Source: Candidatus Competibacter phosphatis
Lineage (GTDB): Bacteria > Pseudomonadota > Gammaproteobacteria > Competibacterales > Competibacteraceae
Length of the DNA stretch: 60,817 nt
Assembly: GCF_012939995.1 (NCBI RefSeq)
Contig: NZ_SPMZ01000030.1
Span: 3,838 to 64,654 of the forward strand
Reading direction: 5' to 3'
Shown: positions 8,584-17,009 of the stretch, in pieces
How positions within the stretch are numbered: position 1 is the first letter of the stretch
How the letters are laid out: each line of letters opens with the position of its first letter
Program-made: the position numbers and the translations under genes
Notes under the pieces: generated by a model
What the model was told of the DNA's origin: nothing
The model's input: the letters and a program-made list of their open reading frames with translations, nothing else
The model's database searches: none

Positions 8584-10557
8584 TCAAACCACGGCCTTGG
8601 GCTTGCGGATATTGAGTTTCTGCATCCGCGAGCGCAAGGTGCTGGGATTGAGATCCAGAATCGCCGCCGCGCCCTGCTCGCCCTCGATGACCCAGCGGGT
8701 ACGCTCCAACACTTGGAGGATATAGGCGCGTTCCATGGCTTCAAGCGAGCCCACCGGTTCCAGCGCCACCGGCCCGGCGGTGTCCGGTGCCTCCAAGCAC
8801 GGGTCCAGCGCGTTGCCAATTTCCAATAGGGGACCCTGGGCGAGAATGGTCGCCCGTTCGATCACGTTTTGCAGCTCCCGGATGTTGCCGGGCCAGGAAT
8901 AGCGCAGCAGTTGCCCACATGCTTGGGGCGAGAGATCGTGAATCGTCTTGCCCATCTTTTTGGCGAACTGGTCCAGAAAATAGCGCGCCAGCAGCGGAAT
9001 ATCGGTCGGACGCTCGCACAAGGACGGCAGCCGGATGGGAAACACGTTCAACCGATAATAGAGGTCAGCGCGGAACTGACTGTCCTTGACCATTCGGACC
9101 AGATCGCGATTGGTGGCGGCCACCAGCCGGACGTTGACCTTCAAGGTCTGGGTGCCGCCGACCCGCTCGAATTCCTGATCCTGCAACACCCGTAGCAACT
9201 TGGCTTGGGCGCTGGCGGTCAGCTCGCCGACTTCGTCCAGGAATAGGGTGCCGCCATCGGCCAACTCGAAGCGACCCTTGCGTTGAGCGGTGGCACCGGT
9301 GAACGCGCCCTTTTCGTGGCCGAACAGCTCGCTTTCCACCAACTCGCCGGGCAGGGCGGCGCAGTTGACGTTGACGAACAATTTGTCGCGGCGCGGGCTG
9401 AGATCGTGAATCATGCGGGCGATGACGCTCTTGCCGGTGCCGGTCTCTCCGGTCAGCAACACGGTGGAGTCGGTGCCGGCCACCGGCTCGGCGTGGGCGA
9501 ACACCTCCCGCATGGCCGGCGAGTCGCCGACGATGTGACCGGGGGTTTGCCGGGTTTTGATCTCCTCGTGCAGGTAGAGGTTTTCCAACTGCAACTGCTT
9601 GAGGGTTTCCTCGGAATGCCAGCGCTCGGTTACGTCGCGCAGGATCAGGGTGTAAAAGTGCTGGCCGCCGAGCTCCAGCGGCGACAGCGTGGCTTCCACC
9701 AGGAATTCCTCGCCGTCGCCGCGCCGGGCCGTCAAGCCTTCCGGCGCCCACAGTTGCCGGGAATTGACCGTGGCGGGCTGGACCGCCAGGCAATAGCCCT
9801 TGAGCAGGTTGCCAAAGCGCTTGGAGAGAAACGGTTCGAACGATTGACCGATGACGTCCGCCGCTTGGCAGCGAAACACTTTTTCAGCGGCTGGATTGAA
9901 CAGGGTAATGCGCTGTTCGGCGTCGAGGGTGACGATGGCGTCCATGGCGCTGGCGAGCACGCTGGCCAGCCGTTCCTCGCTTTGACGCAGGGCCTGTTCG
10001 GCCCGCTTGCGCTCCAATTCCACACGGGCGCGGGCCGCGAAAATCTTCAGCAGCGCCATGCCGCGAAATTCCTTGACCAGGGGCTGATCGTGGAAGATGG
10101 CCAAGTGCCCCATCATCTCGTTGCCCGATTCGGACACCAAGGGCACGCCGAAGTAGCTCTCGATGCCCAGCGTCACCAGTCCTTGGTCACGGGGAAACAT
10201 CGCGTAAATTTTAGAGGTGTAGTAGACCGTCTCACCCCGGATCACGACTTCGCAGGGGCTGCCGTCCAAGTCGAATTCGAAGTTGTCTTTGAACCGCCCG
10301 TTGAACCAGTACGCTAGCGTCCGCACCCGCCTCTTGCAGGGCAGCAGTTCGCACACAAACGCGTAGCACACGTTGAGGGCCTGGGCGAGTTCCCGCACCA
10401 GGGCGTAGAAGAAGTCCGTGCCGGTGGCGGTCGCGGTCCCTTCGACGAGGGCACGCAGGGCCTGCTGCATGGCGTCCTGCCCGTCGGGCATATTCAGGTT
10501 AGCATCGTTCTCCAGGACAAAGGGCTCACTCAAGGATTGCGCGACTGTTCCATTCAT
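8584..10557 (-). CDS. Sigma-54-dependent transcriptional activator with GAF and PAS sensor domains
   Basis: A 657-residue bacterial enhancer-binding protein. Order: GAF domain (about 20-190), PAS domain (about 200-315, [12 protein letters not shown]), AAA+ domain with Walker A GETGTGKS near 366, the sigma-54 contact GAFTGA near 420 and Walker [12 protein letters not shown], then a Fis-type helix-turn-helix at the C-terminus ([15 protein letters not shown]). No receiver domain, so it senses a ligand or redox state directly. ATG 10557 is chosen over GTG 10563 because GAGGG stands seven bases before it. It lies just upstream of, and in the same direction as, the SDR operon, which has a sigma-54 promoter; it is the likely activator. 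Confidence 0.9.
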   Translation of the reverse strand: MNGTVAQSLSEPFVLENDANLNMPDGQDAMQQALRALVEGTATATGTDFFYALVRELAQALNVCYAFVCELLPCKRRVRTLAYWFNGRFKDNFEFDLDGSPCEVVIRGETVYYTSKIYAMFPRDQGLVTLGIESYFGVPLVSESGNEMMGHLAIFHDQPLVKEFRGMALLKIFAARARVELERKRAEQALRQSEERLASVLASAMDAIVTLDAEQRITLFNPAAEKVFRCQAADVIGQSFEPFLSKRFGNLLKGYCLAVQPATVNSRQLWAPEGLTARRGDGEEFLVEATLSPLELGGQHFYTLILRDVTERWHSEETLKQLQLENLYLHEEIKTRQTPGHIVGDSPAMREVFAHAEPVAGTDSTVLLTGETGTGKSVIARMIHDLSPRRDKLFVNVNCAALPGELVESELFGHEKGAFTGATAQRKGRFELADGGTLFLDEVGELTASAQAKLLRVLQDQEFERVGGTQTLKVNVRLVAATNRDLVRMVKDSQFRADLYYRLNVFPIRLPSLCERPTDIPLLARYFLDQFAKKMGKTIHDLSPQACGQLLRYSWPGNIRELQNVIERATILAQGPLLEIGNALDPCLEAPDTAGPVALEPVGSLEAMERAYILQVLERTRWVIEGEQGAAAILDLNPSTLRSRMQKLNIRKPKAVV

Positions 10558-10626
10558 ACACACACCCTCACAGATACTCTCGGACCCTGCCGAATCCAGA
10601 AAACTTGGGCACGGCCGCGAGCCGCG

Positions 10627-11256
10627 TCAATGGGCCATGCCCCAAAGCGTTTCGAGCCGTTGATCCCGGCCGCAGGAATAACGATAGAATTTATAGCGCA
10701 CGGGATTCTTCCGGTAATAGTCCTGGTGGTAATTCTCGGCCGGATAAAAGGTCGATGCCGGTTCGATGGCCACCACCACCGGTTGCTGGAACCGCCCGGA
10801 TTGTTCCAGCGCCTGCTTGGATTCCTCGGCCAGGCGCTTTTGTTCGTCGCCGTGATAGAAAATCGCCGGACGGTATTGCTGGCCCCGGTCGCAAAACTGT
10901 CCCCCGGCATCGAGCGGGTCGATGTTATGCCAGAAGATCTCCAATAATCGCGCATAGCCGATTTGAGCGGGATCGTAGACGATCTCGACTGCTTCGGCGT
11001 GCCCGGTGCCGCCGGCCGAGACTTCTTCGTAGGTGGGGTTCGCTTTGTGACCGCCGGTGTAACCGGAGGTCACCGAGATTACGCCGGGCAACGACGCGAA
11101 CGGCGGTTCCATGCACCAGAAGCAGCCGCCGGCGAAGGTGGCCTTGGCGGGCTCACCGCCGGCCGCTGGCTGCTCGGTTCCGCGAGCGGGCGCGTACACC
11201 CCCAGGAACAACAAGCCGCCGATCAGAACTAACCGCCAGAAATCGAAAATTCGCAT
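10627..11256 (-). CDS. msrA: Peptide methionine (S)-S-oxide reductase, secreted form
   Basis: A 209-residue MsrA. An N-terminal hydrophobic segment ([13 protein letters not shown], residues 9-21) acts as signal peptide or anchor, so the enzyme works in the periplasm. The catalytic motif GCFWC is at 44-48 with the nucleophile Cys45; GYTGG and YEEVS follow, and the resolving Cys is near the C-terminus (YRYSCGRD). It repairs oxidised methionine. ATG 11256 has GGAG nine bases upstream; the longer frame to 11307 lacks support. It lies downstream of the bufferin and protoglobin-like genes, all on the minus strand, which suits an oxidative or copper-stress context, but a REP-like hairpin at 11297 separates it from the previous gene. 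Confidence 0.92.
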   Translation of the reverse strand: MRIFDFWRLVLIGGLLFLGVYAPARGTEQPAAGGEPAKATFAGGCFWCMEPPFASLPGVISVTSGYTGGHKANPTYEEVSAGGTGHAEAVEIVYDPAQIGYARLLEIFWHNIDPLDAGGQFCDRGQQYRPAIFYHGDEQKRLAEESKQALEQSGRFQQPVVVAIEPASTFYPAENYHQDYYRKNPVRYKFYRYSCGRDQRLETLWGMAH

Positions 11257-11296
11257 GATCATGGACTCCGCTGAGAGGCAAGCCTTTCGCCTCGAC

Positions 11297-11314
11297 CTCT
11301 CCCCCAAGGGAGAG
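11297..11314. repeat. CTCTCCC/GGGAGAG hairpin (REP-like)
   Basis: CTCTCCC at 11297-11303 pairs with GGGAGAG at 11308-11314. This C/T-G/A hairpin resembles the dispersed intergenic palindromes of many proteobacteria, and a longer copy occurs at 37032-37054. It lies between the secreted unknown gene and msrA and could also stop transcription. Confidence 0.5.
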
Positions 11315-11343
11315 AGAGGTGTGGTACGGCTTTTGGAATACCG

Positions 11344-11841
11344 CTACTTCATGTCCCAACCGGCGGTGTCCCAGTAGCCGGGAGGGTTGGTGTCCTGCAT
11401 GGCTTCCGATCCCGTATTGGCGACCATCAGCACCAATTCCTCCCCGCCTTTCACCGTCTTGCCATAGCCCTCAACGGTCACGCCTTCGGGAACCTTGAGC
11501 GCGATCACCGCATGATCCCGCGCCTTCTCCTCCGGCATGGCGAAGTATTGGGAAGCGTTCATGAAGCTCGACATGAACGCGTTGTTCTTGGCCTGTTTCT
11601 GGGCTTGGGCGGGTTCCAGCAGTTTGATGCTGGAGCCGGGCACGGTCACGATGGAACCTCCCTTCATGACCTCCCCTTTCTTGTTGGTGACGGTGACGCC
11701 CTCAGGCACGAGAAACCGGTACATCATGTCCGACTTTCCCAGGCCGTTTGGGAAACTTTTCATATTGAACCCTTGGGCGTGAACAGCCATGGCGCTCAGC
11801 AATAACACCAAGGCTACATTCATGATGCGAAAAATTTTCAT
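11344..11841 (-). CDS. Secreted protein of unknown function with internal duplication
   Basis: 165 residues with a clear signal peptide (residues 1 to about 18, NVALVLLLSAMAVHA). I do not recognise the family. The mature part holds two related blocks, each starting VPEGVTV: residues about 35-60 (VPEGVTVTNKKGEVMKGG) and about 105-130 (VPEGVTVEGYGKTVKGG). The segment between is Gln/Ala-rich. No cysteines are evident in the mature region. GAGG nine bases before 11841 supports this start; ATG 11847 is an alternative. It sits between the protoglobin-like gene and msrA on the same strand. Confidence 0.7.
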   Translation of the reverse strand: MKIFRIMNVALVLLLSAMAVHAQGFNMKSFPNGLGKSDMMYRFLVPEGVTVTNKKGEVMKGGSIVTVPGSSIKLLEPAQAQKQAKNNAFMSSFMNASQYFAMPEEKARDHAVIALKVPEGVTVEGYGKTVKGGEELVLMVANTGSEAMQDTNPPGYWDTAGWDMK

Positions 11842-12077
11842 CTTCATTGACCTCATCGATAGGTATAGGTGAATTTCAGGGCTAAAAGAGTGTTGCTCAA
11901 CTCTCCAAACGCGGGCCGCAACCGCTCCCACGCCCGCAACGACCGCGGATTTCCGATCGCGGTCGCTGCTGATCGATCCCCCCGGCGACCTTTCCCGATT
12001 GTCCGGGGGCGTTGCTCCATCCTCTCGGCCAGCGCTGAACACGCTGCCTGATCGTCGGCTTCGTGCGTTTCGGTTGG

Positions 12078-12650
12078 CTACCACAGCCCTTCCTTGACAT
12101 AGAGCTTGCTCAGCAGCGCGGCTTGCAGGAGGATGGCCTTGAGCAGGGCATGCTGCATCCGCTCAATTTCGTGATGATCGTTGCCACCGGTGGCAAGGAA
12201 TGGGCGCACCGTCACCGCCAACGGAAAAGCCAAGGCAACGATGTAGCGAAATCGGAGCAACGGTGGTTCTGAGTGCTCCGGTGAATTCGCATCGACTTGC
12301 CGGAGCCAGGGAGGCTCTTGTGGAAACAGACAGGTTTCGAACAACCACTGTCGGAACCAGCGGCGCAAGGTGGCGGAATCGTCGGTTGTTTCCTTCCGCC
12401 AGCGCTCGCCGTGCAATACGGCCAGCTCGGTGGCCAAGGCCGGGTAGGCCGCCACCATGCCGAGCAGCCGGTCCAGATAATCGTCGGTCTGCCCCTTCAG
12501 AATCCGCCAGACCTTGCGCAGCGCGCGCGCGTCGTCCGCCGAAAACAGGCCGATGTGCCAGAGCAGATCGATGTCGTCTTGATCGGGAAACCAAGGTAGA
12601 GCGGCCACGGCAACCGCTTCGCCGTCGGGGGCCTGGGCCAAATGGCTCAT
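12078..12650 (-). CDS. Protoglobin-like all-helical protein
   Basis: 190 residues, mostly helical. The C-terminal 60 residues (RYIVALAFPLAVTVRPFLA, then an amphipathic helix ending LLSKLYVKEGLW) resemble the G and H helices of archaeal and bacterial protoglobins, as I recall them. The N-terminal part (FSADDARALRKVW, LDRLLGMVAAYP) would be the Z/A/B helices. In known protoglobins a short segment with the haem-ligating proximal His precedes the G helix. Here that stretch is shorter (QVDANSPEHSEPP) and the ligand is not obvious, so haem binding is uncertain. It follows doxX by 38 bp in the bufferin gene string. Confidence 0.5.
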   Translation of the reverse strand: MSHLAQAPDGEAVAVAALPWFPDQDDIDLLWHIGLFSADDARALRKVWRILKGQTDDYLDRLLGMVAAYPALATELAVLHGERWRKETTDDSATLRRWFRQWLFETCLFPQEPPWLRQVDANSPEHSEPPLLRFRYIVALAFPLAVTVRPFLATGGNDHHEIERMQHALLKAILLQAALLSKLYVKEGLW

Positions 12651-12688
12651 GGTGGCTTAATCCTCCTCGGTATGATGGGTAAGGTCGG

Positions 12689-13243
12689 TCAACGGCGGAT
12701 CCATCGATCGATCAGATGATCCAGGGACAGCTTGCCGGGACCGTGGCAAAGCGTGATCAGCAGCAGCAAACCCCACACCTGATGTTGCGCCAAGCCAGCG
12801 TCGTTCAGGTCCGGATAGGACAGGACCGCCACGATGTTGAACACGAACAGCACCAGCGCGGCGTAGCGCGTTCCCAGACCCAGGAACAGGAACACCGGCA
12901 GCAGCAATTCCGTCGCTGTACCCATGTAAGCTGCCAACGCGGACGGCAGCAGAGGTACGTGGTACTCGTACTCGAACAGCGTGAAGGTGGTCTCGGTCGG
13001 CAGCAGACTCAGCGGATAGCTGAAACTGTGTCCGAACAGCGTAAAGCTGCCGCTCACGGTCTTAGTCAGCCCAGAGCTGAAGAAAGCGGCGGCGACCCAG
13101 TAGCGGGCTAGAAAATCGGCGACCGGAGTCAACAAATCCGCAGTCTTGTGAAACAAAGCGTTAGCCTTGCACAACACAGGTCCGGTTTTCGTCCACCAAG
13201 AACGCTGAGCTGGGGAATTGGCGAATGCGTCGGCGGTCATCAT
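12689..13243 (-). CDS. DoxX-family membrane protein of the bufferin locus
   Basis: 184 residues with about four transmembrane segments (VAAAFFSSGLTK, LAAYMGTATELLLPVFLFLG, AALVLFVFNIVAVLSY, HQVWGLLLLITLCHG). FxxSGxxK and the ATELLLPVFLFLGLGTR stretch are typical of DoxX. DoxX proteins commonly accompany DUF692/DUF2063 bufferin operons and may link peptide maturation to the respiratory chain. AAGGA is seven bases before the first ATG. It starts 14 bp after the bufC stop, so the genes form one operon. Confidence 0.85.
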   Translation of the reverse strand: MMTADAFANSPAQRSWWTKTGPVLCKANALFHKTADLLTPVADFLARYWVAAAFFSSGLTKTVSGSFTLFGHSFSYPLSLLPTETTFTLFEYEYHVPLLPSALAAYMGTATELLLPVFLFLGLGTRYAALVLFVFNIVAVLSYPDLNDAGLAQHQVWGLLLLITLCHGPGKLSLDHLIDRWIRR

Positions 13244-13257
13244 GATGGTTTCCTTGG

Positions 13258-14053
13258 TCAGGTGGAAAAACGATCGTCGGGCAGTTCGAAGGCGGTCACG
13301 ACACCGCGCGCGACATGGCTGCCAAAGTGGGCCGGTAAGTCGAAATCCGGTTGCGCGGCCATGGCCCGTTCGCAGGCACCGGTAAAGTCACAGCCTTCGT
13401 CGAAAGCGCGCAGCAGGTTGAATTCCCCGTCCCGCAGGGGCTGAAATTCGATGTCCAGGGTCTCGCGCCGGAACACCAGCAGCTTGACGCCGCCCTCGGA
13501 TAAATCCATGAGCGAAGCCTCGTTGGCGTCTTCCTGGTTGCCCTGCCAGATCCGCAGGATGGGAAAGGGCGATTCCAGCAGGCGCGCGGCGGGGTGCAAC
13601 TGAAAGCGCAGTTCCCCTTGTCGTTCGGCCGGCACGCTCGCCAGCGCTCTTGGGTCCAGCGGCGCGTGGCGGGCGGCATGAAAAACCTGGTGGTAACTCC
13701 ATTCCAACCGAGCGACATCAGGCAGATACACCAGCTCGGCGGCCGGTTCGAACGCACGCAGAAACGCCGGGAAAAAAACCGCCGTACTCGTGCAGATCGC
13801 CCAAGCGGGACGGATGGCGGGCGATGTATTCGGCGGCGGCGTAGCGGAAGAACCCCTCGCCCACCAGCTTGCTCACCACCGGGTAGACCGCTTCCAGCGC
13901 ACCGGTCAGGCCCAGCCGGGTATTGTTGCGGTAGACCCGCAAGCGCCGTGCGCCGGACAAACCCGCCGCGCGAATGTGGTGTTCGAAGCCGCTGCTGTCG
14001 CTGTCCAATACCGCTGCGGCGAAGCGTCGTTGCAATTCATGCAGCGCGAGCAT
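13258..14053 (-). CDS. bufC: BufC-type (DUF2063) bufferin maturation partner, interrupted by a frameshift
   Basis: Two frames encode the halves of one DUF2063 protein. The N-terminal half (from ATG 14053, LHELQRRFAAAVL, RVYRNNTRLGLTGALEAVYP) ends out of frame after GGFFPG. The C-terminal half (VARLEWSYHQVFHAARHAPL) continues one frame over. Removing one base from the A7 run at 13772-13778 joins them as GGFFPAFLRAFEPAAELVYL and gives 264 residues, the expected size. In the bufferin system BufC is the partner that helps the MNIO enzyme BufB bind its precursor. GGAGG precedes ATG 14053, which overlaps the bufB end by 17 bp. The break is probably a sequencing error; if real, the gene is dead or phase-variable. 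Confidence 0.85.
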
Positions 14054-14912
14054 GGCGTTCCTCCAGGATGGTGTCCGCTTGTTGGGCCTCGCCCACCAGC
14101 ACCGCCAATTCGGGCAAATCGCTGTCCCATTCGATCAGGGTGGGAATGGGGCCAAAGCGTTGCACCGCCTGGCGATAGAGTATCCAGACCGCCGGATGGA
14201 CGGGCCGATTGTGGGTATCGATCAGGATCTCGCCATCCTCGAAACGGTTGACGGTAAATCCAGCCAGATGGATTTCCTGGACGGCGTGGCGCGGAATCCC
14301 CCGCAGGTAAGCACCGGGGTCGAAGCCGTGATTGCGAGCGCTGACGTAGATGTTGTTGACATCTAGCAACACCCCGCAACCGGCGCGTTCGATCAATTCG
14401 GCCAAGAAATCCCATTCCGGAATCGACGATTCCACGTATTGCAGATAGCTGGAGATGTTCTCGATCAGGATTTGCCGGCCAAGCAGGTCTTGCACCTGGG
14501 AGACCCGTGCAACTAGGTGATAGAGCGCTTCTTGCGTGTAGGGTAGCGGCAGCAGATCGTTCAGATAACGCCCACCGACCGAACCCCAGGACAGATGCTC
14601 CGACACCAACGCCGGTTCGAACCGCTCGATCAGATGCTTGAGCTTGGCCAAATGCGGTTTGTCCAGCGGATCGGTCGAGCCGATCGACAGGCCGACACCG
14701 TGCAGGCTGAGGGGGTAATGAACCCGGATGCGCTCCAGATAATCCAGCGGCTTACCGCCCGCTCCGAAATAATTTTCGCTGTGTACTTCCAGCCAGCCCA
14801 CCGGTGGCCGAGTTTCCAGTATCGCGTCGTAGTGCTCGGCCCGCAGGCCGATTCCGGCGCGAACCGGAATCGAACTGGGACCAAGCCGGGATGTTGCCGG
14901 CTTGGCGCTCAT
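14037..14912 (-). CDS. bufB: MNIO (DUF692) bufferin maturase
   Basis: A 291-residue TIM-barrel enzyme of the multinuclear non-haem iron family. Metal-ligand motifs are in order: EVHSENYF, SEHLSW, LIENISSY, LLDVNNIYVS, EIHLAGF, DTHNRPVH and IEWDSD. MNIO enzymes modify cysteines of small precursor peptides; the bufferin branch is reported to convert Cys residues to thiooxazoles that bind copper. ATG 14912 has AAGGA eight bases upstream and lies 11 bp after the bufA stop. A longer frame reaching 15287 is a shadow over bufA. Its intact motif set implies an active enzyme. Confidence 0.92.
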   Translation of the reverse strand: MSAKPATSRLGPSSIPVRAGIGLRAEHYDAILETRPPVGWLEVHSENYFGAGGKPLDYLERIRVHYPLSLHGVGLSIGSTDPLDKPHLAKLKHLIERFEPALVSEHLSWGSVGGRYLNDLLPLPYTQEALYHLVARVSQVQDLLGRQILIENISSYLQYVESSIPEWDFLAELIERAGCGVLLDVNNIYVSARNHGFDPGAYLRGIPRHAVQEIHLAGFTVNRFEDGEILIDTHNRPVHPAVWILYRQAVQRFGPIPTLIEWDSDLPELAVLVGEAQQADTILEERHARAA

Positions 14913-14923
14913 CGGGGATATCC

Positions 14924-15199
14924 TTAAGCTGTTGGCTTCAGGCTGCCACCGACGATCTTCTCGCAGCTGCCTTTGGGGACATAGATCCAGGAATCCCCCT
15001 GACCGTCCTTGCTGGCCTGGCCAGCACAGGCATGGGCGTTGGTCTGGCAATCGTTCTTGCCGGCCTTGACGACGCCATAACACTTCTCGGCGCCTTTCTG
15101 TTCGGGCACCGGCTGACTGCTCGCCTGGTTGGCGACGGCAACCAAACCGAGGGCAAAAACACTGGCCAGGGCGGAATTCACGAGGGTTTTGCTGTTCAT
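14924..15199 (-). CDS. bufA: Bufferin precursor peptide (DUF2282)
   Basis: 91 residues: signal peptide (1 to about 28, [18 protein letters not shown]) and a core with four cysteines at 40, 51, 58 and 79. Core motifs [20 protein letters not shown] and YVPKGSCEK are diagnostic for the DUF2282 family. The peptide is exported, and its modified cysteines chelate copper in the periplasm. AAGGAG nine bases before ATG 15199 fixes the start. It is the first gene of bufABC-doxX. A sigma-54-like sequence lies about 120 bp upstream. Confidence 0.93.
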   Translation of the reverse strand: MNSKTLVNSALASVFALGLVAVANQASSQPVPEQKGAEKCYGVVKAGKNDCQTNAHACAGQASKDGQGDSWIYVPKGSCEKIVGGSLKPTA

Positions 15200-15315
15200 G
15201 ACACAAGGCTCCTTCAGGGTTAAACGGATTAGCAAGAGAAGGGATGTGCCGCTCACTGGATGCCCCGGATTCGTTTTGGGATTTCAACCAGTGGCGGCGA
15301 CCCGCTTGATCTGTT

Positions 15316-15330
15316 TCAAACCCCGTGCCA
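15316..15330 (-). promoter_or_regulatory. Sigma-54-like sequence upstream of bufA
   Basis: On the minus strand the bases are TGGCACGGGGTTTGA. The -24 half (TGGCACG) is perfect and the spacing is correct, but the -12 half reads TTGA where TTGC is expected. An AT-rich stretch (15341-15372) lies just upstream, as at the 8290 promoter. It would start the transcript about 105 bp before bufA. Bufferin operons studied elsewhere use ECF sigma factors, so this is a weak call. Confidence 0.3.
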
Positions 15331-15370
15331 AGCTCGAAAATTCTATTTTAATAGATATAAATCAATATGT

Positions 15371-15773
15371 TATGTGATATCGATGGTTGGATGCCTGGCG
15401 AGAGGGTTTTCCTGAGCCGTGTTATTTCATGGCCGCCGCGATATGACGTGGCCTCCATTCGCGGCGAGCTTGGAGAAAAGCAGCAGGGAGGATACTGGCG
15501 GAAAAATCGCCGGTTATTCAGAGGCGAGATTGATGGCGCGTGGAAATCGCCAGGCGCTTTTCCCATCTGAGCCAGCCGATGGTGATGGGTTTGGCTTTTC
15601 GGTCGGCCGCTCCAGACCGTGCGGGAACGGCGGCGCGATACCTATCGCGACGCCAAGGCAAAAGCCGGTGCGTATTGGACCCAGCTCGACCTGAGATCGA
15701 GTTGGGCGCCGTGGCTGGCAAGATCAAGAGAGGCGGTTGGCAGGCACTATTACTTTCCGCAACTCGCGTGGTT
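15371..15773. other. No supported gene
   Basis: About 400 bp between the bufferin promoter region and the end of the HupE-type genes. Short frames exist on both strands. One on the plus strand from 15619 has a basic, helical beginning (RERRRDTYRDAKAKAGAYW) but no recognisable family, and it runs into the antisense of hupE. I see no hairpin or RNA gene. Confidence 0.4.
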
Positions 15774-16375
15774 TCATGACACCGATTTTGCCAACCAACC
15801 GAACATCAGTAGACCGGTCGCGGCGATCCAGCTTCCAGCGACGCGCACGGCGATTCGCGGCCGGCCAACCGGTAACGCCGTGACTTCGGCCGACAGAATG
15901 GCGGTCAGAAAAAAAGATCGCGCTGACCGCGCCTCCCAGCGCCAGTCCGCCGACACCCACCTGGGCCATGGTCGCGCCATTCACGAAGCCATGCAGCCCC
16001 CCCGGCCACGATGGCGAACACGGTGACGCCGATATCGCGCACCCGCGCGTTCAGCGCGACCAGCGCGCCGGCGATGGCGAACGATAGGGTGGTGAGCAAC
16101 GGCAACGTCGCCGCGGAAGGCCAGCGCGCGCCGATGAGGCCGCCGATCAACCACGCGACCGGCAGCGCGAACACCGCATATCGCGCCGCGCGCGTCCCTC
16201 CCTGGCCGGCAAGCAGCGCGAGCGCGACCACGACCAGCAGATCCGAGGGAGTCACCGCGACGTGCGCGATGCCGTCGTAAAAGGCACCGAAGCCGGTCTC
16301 GACCAGGTGGGCATGCGCCGGAGTCGCGACGACCGCCGTCAACGCGACGATGAGCTTGGGTATCGCTCGCCTCAT
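15774..16375 (-). CDS. HupE/UreJ-type membrane protein, third copy, with two frameshifts
   Basis: Reading frames at 16375, 16003 and 15915 join into one 199-residue protein after removing one base from each of two runs, C7 at 15997-16003 and A7 at 15909-15915. It has a signal peptide (LIVALTAVVATPAHAHLVE, mature end starting HLVETGFG) and five to six membrane helices. GFGAFYDGIAHVAVTPSDLL, GGLHGFVNG and GGAVSAIFFLTAIL match the HupE/UreJ family after correction. Its ATG overlaps the stop of the preceding hupE by four bases. HupE/UreJ proteins are linked to nickel or other metal supply, but here no hydrogenase or urease gene is near. Confidence 0.75.
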
Positions 16376-16980
16376 GCGATCGCCCGCCAAAGGAAGAACA
16401 GTCCCGCCAGCGCGACGCCGCCACCGGCGGCCCGTACCGCCTGGCGTCCCGCCGCCCAACGGTGCGCTTCGCCGAGTAGGATACCGACCAGATGGAGCAA
16501 GCCCGTGGCAACGACGAAGCCGAGGCTGTAGAGGAGCGCGCTCGTGCCTTCGGGCAGTTCCCGACCGTGGGCGTGGCCATGGAAGATCGCGAAGAACGCG
16601 ACGAGCGTCGCCGCCAACCACAGCGGAGGACGCAACTGGGCAAGCACCATCGCGCCGAGCACGATCGCCGAAACGGCGATGCCGATCTCGACGCCGGGAA
16701 CCGGGATGCCGAGCAGTCCCATGAGACCGCCGAACGCCATCACCACCGGGAACGCCACCGGTAGCACCCAAATCGCGGGGGAACCGAGCACGGCCCCCCA
16801 GAGCCCCACGGCAACCATCGCAAGGACGTGGTCGAAGCCCGAAATCGGGTGCATGAATCCAGAGAGGAAGCCGGCGGCCTGGCCCGCCTCCTGATGCGCC
16901 AACGCGATCGCCGGCACGAATGCGAGCATCGCCGCGCCCAGCACCGCGTGAAACTTCCAGCGTTTCGTATTCGTTGTCAT
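16372..16980 (-). CDS. HupE/UreJ family membrane protein
   Basis: 202 residues with a signal peptide (AMLAFVPAIALAHQEAG). Its HQEAG mature start and SGFMHPISGFDHVLAMVAVGLWG are the hallmark HPxxGxDH motif of HupE/UreJ. A second His cluster, FFAIFHGHAHGRELP, follows, with six predicted membrane helices. The His-rich face suggests divalent metal binding, and family members are proposed Ni2+ or Co2+ permeases. GGAGG precedes ATG 16980. It lies 29 bp after the larger hupE gene and overlaps the third copy by four bases, so the three form one transcription unit. Confidence 0.88.
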   Translation of the reverse strand: MTTNTKRWKFHAVLGAAMLAFVPAIALAHQEAGQAAGFLSGFMHPISGFDHVLAMVAVGLWGAVLGSPAIWVLPVAFPVVMAFGGLMGLLGIPVPGVEIGIAVSAIVLGAMVLAQLRPPLWLAATLVAFFAIFHGHAHGRELPEGTSALLYSLGFVVATGLLHLVGILLGEAHRWAAGRQAVRAAGGGVALAGLFFLWRAIA

Positions 16981-17009
16981 GTGACCTCCCGCCCGTTTCA
17001 TGTTCATGG

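Noticed and set aside
14913..15287. Extension of the bufB frame over bufA
   Set aside because: The part upstream of 14912 is out-of-frame bufA; the DUF692 start and ribosome site lie at 14912.
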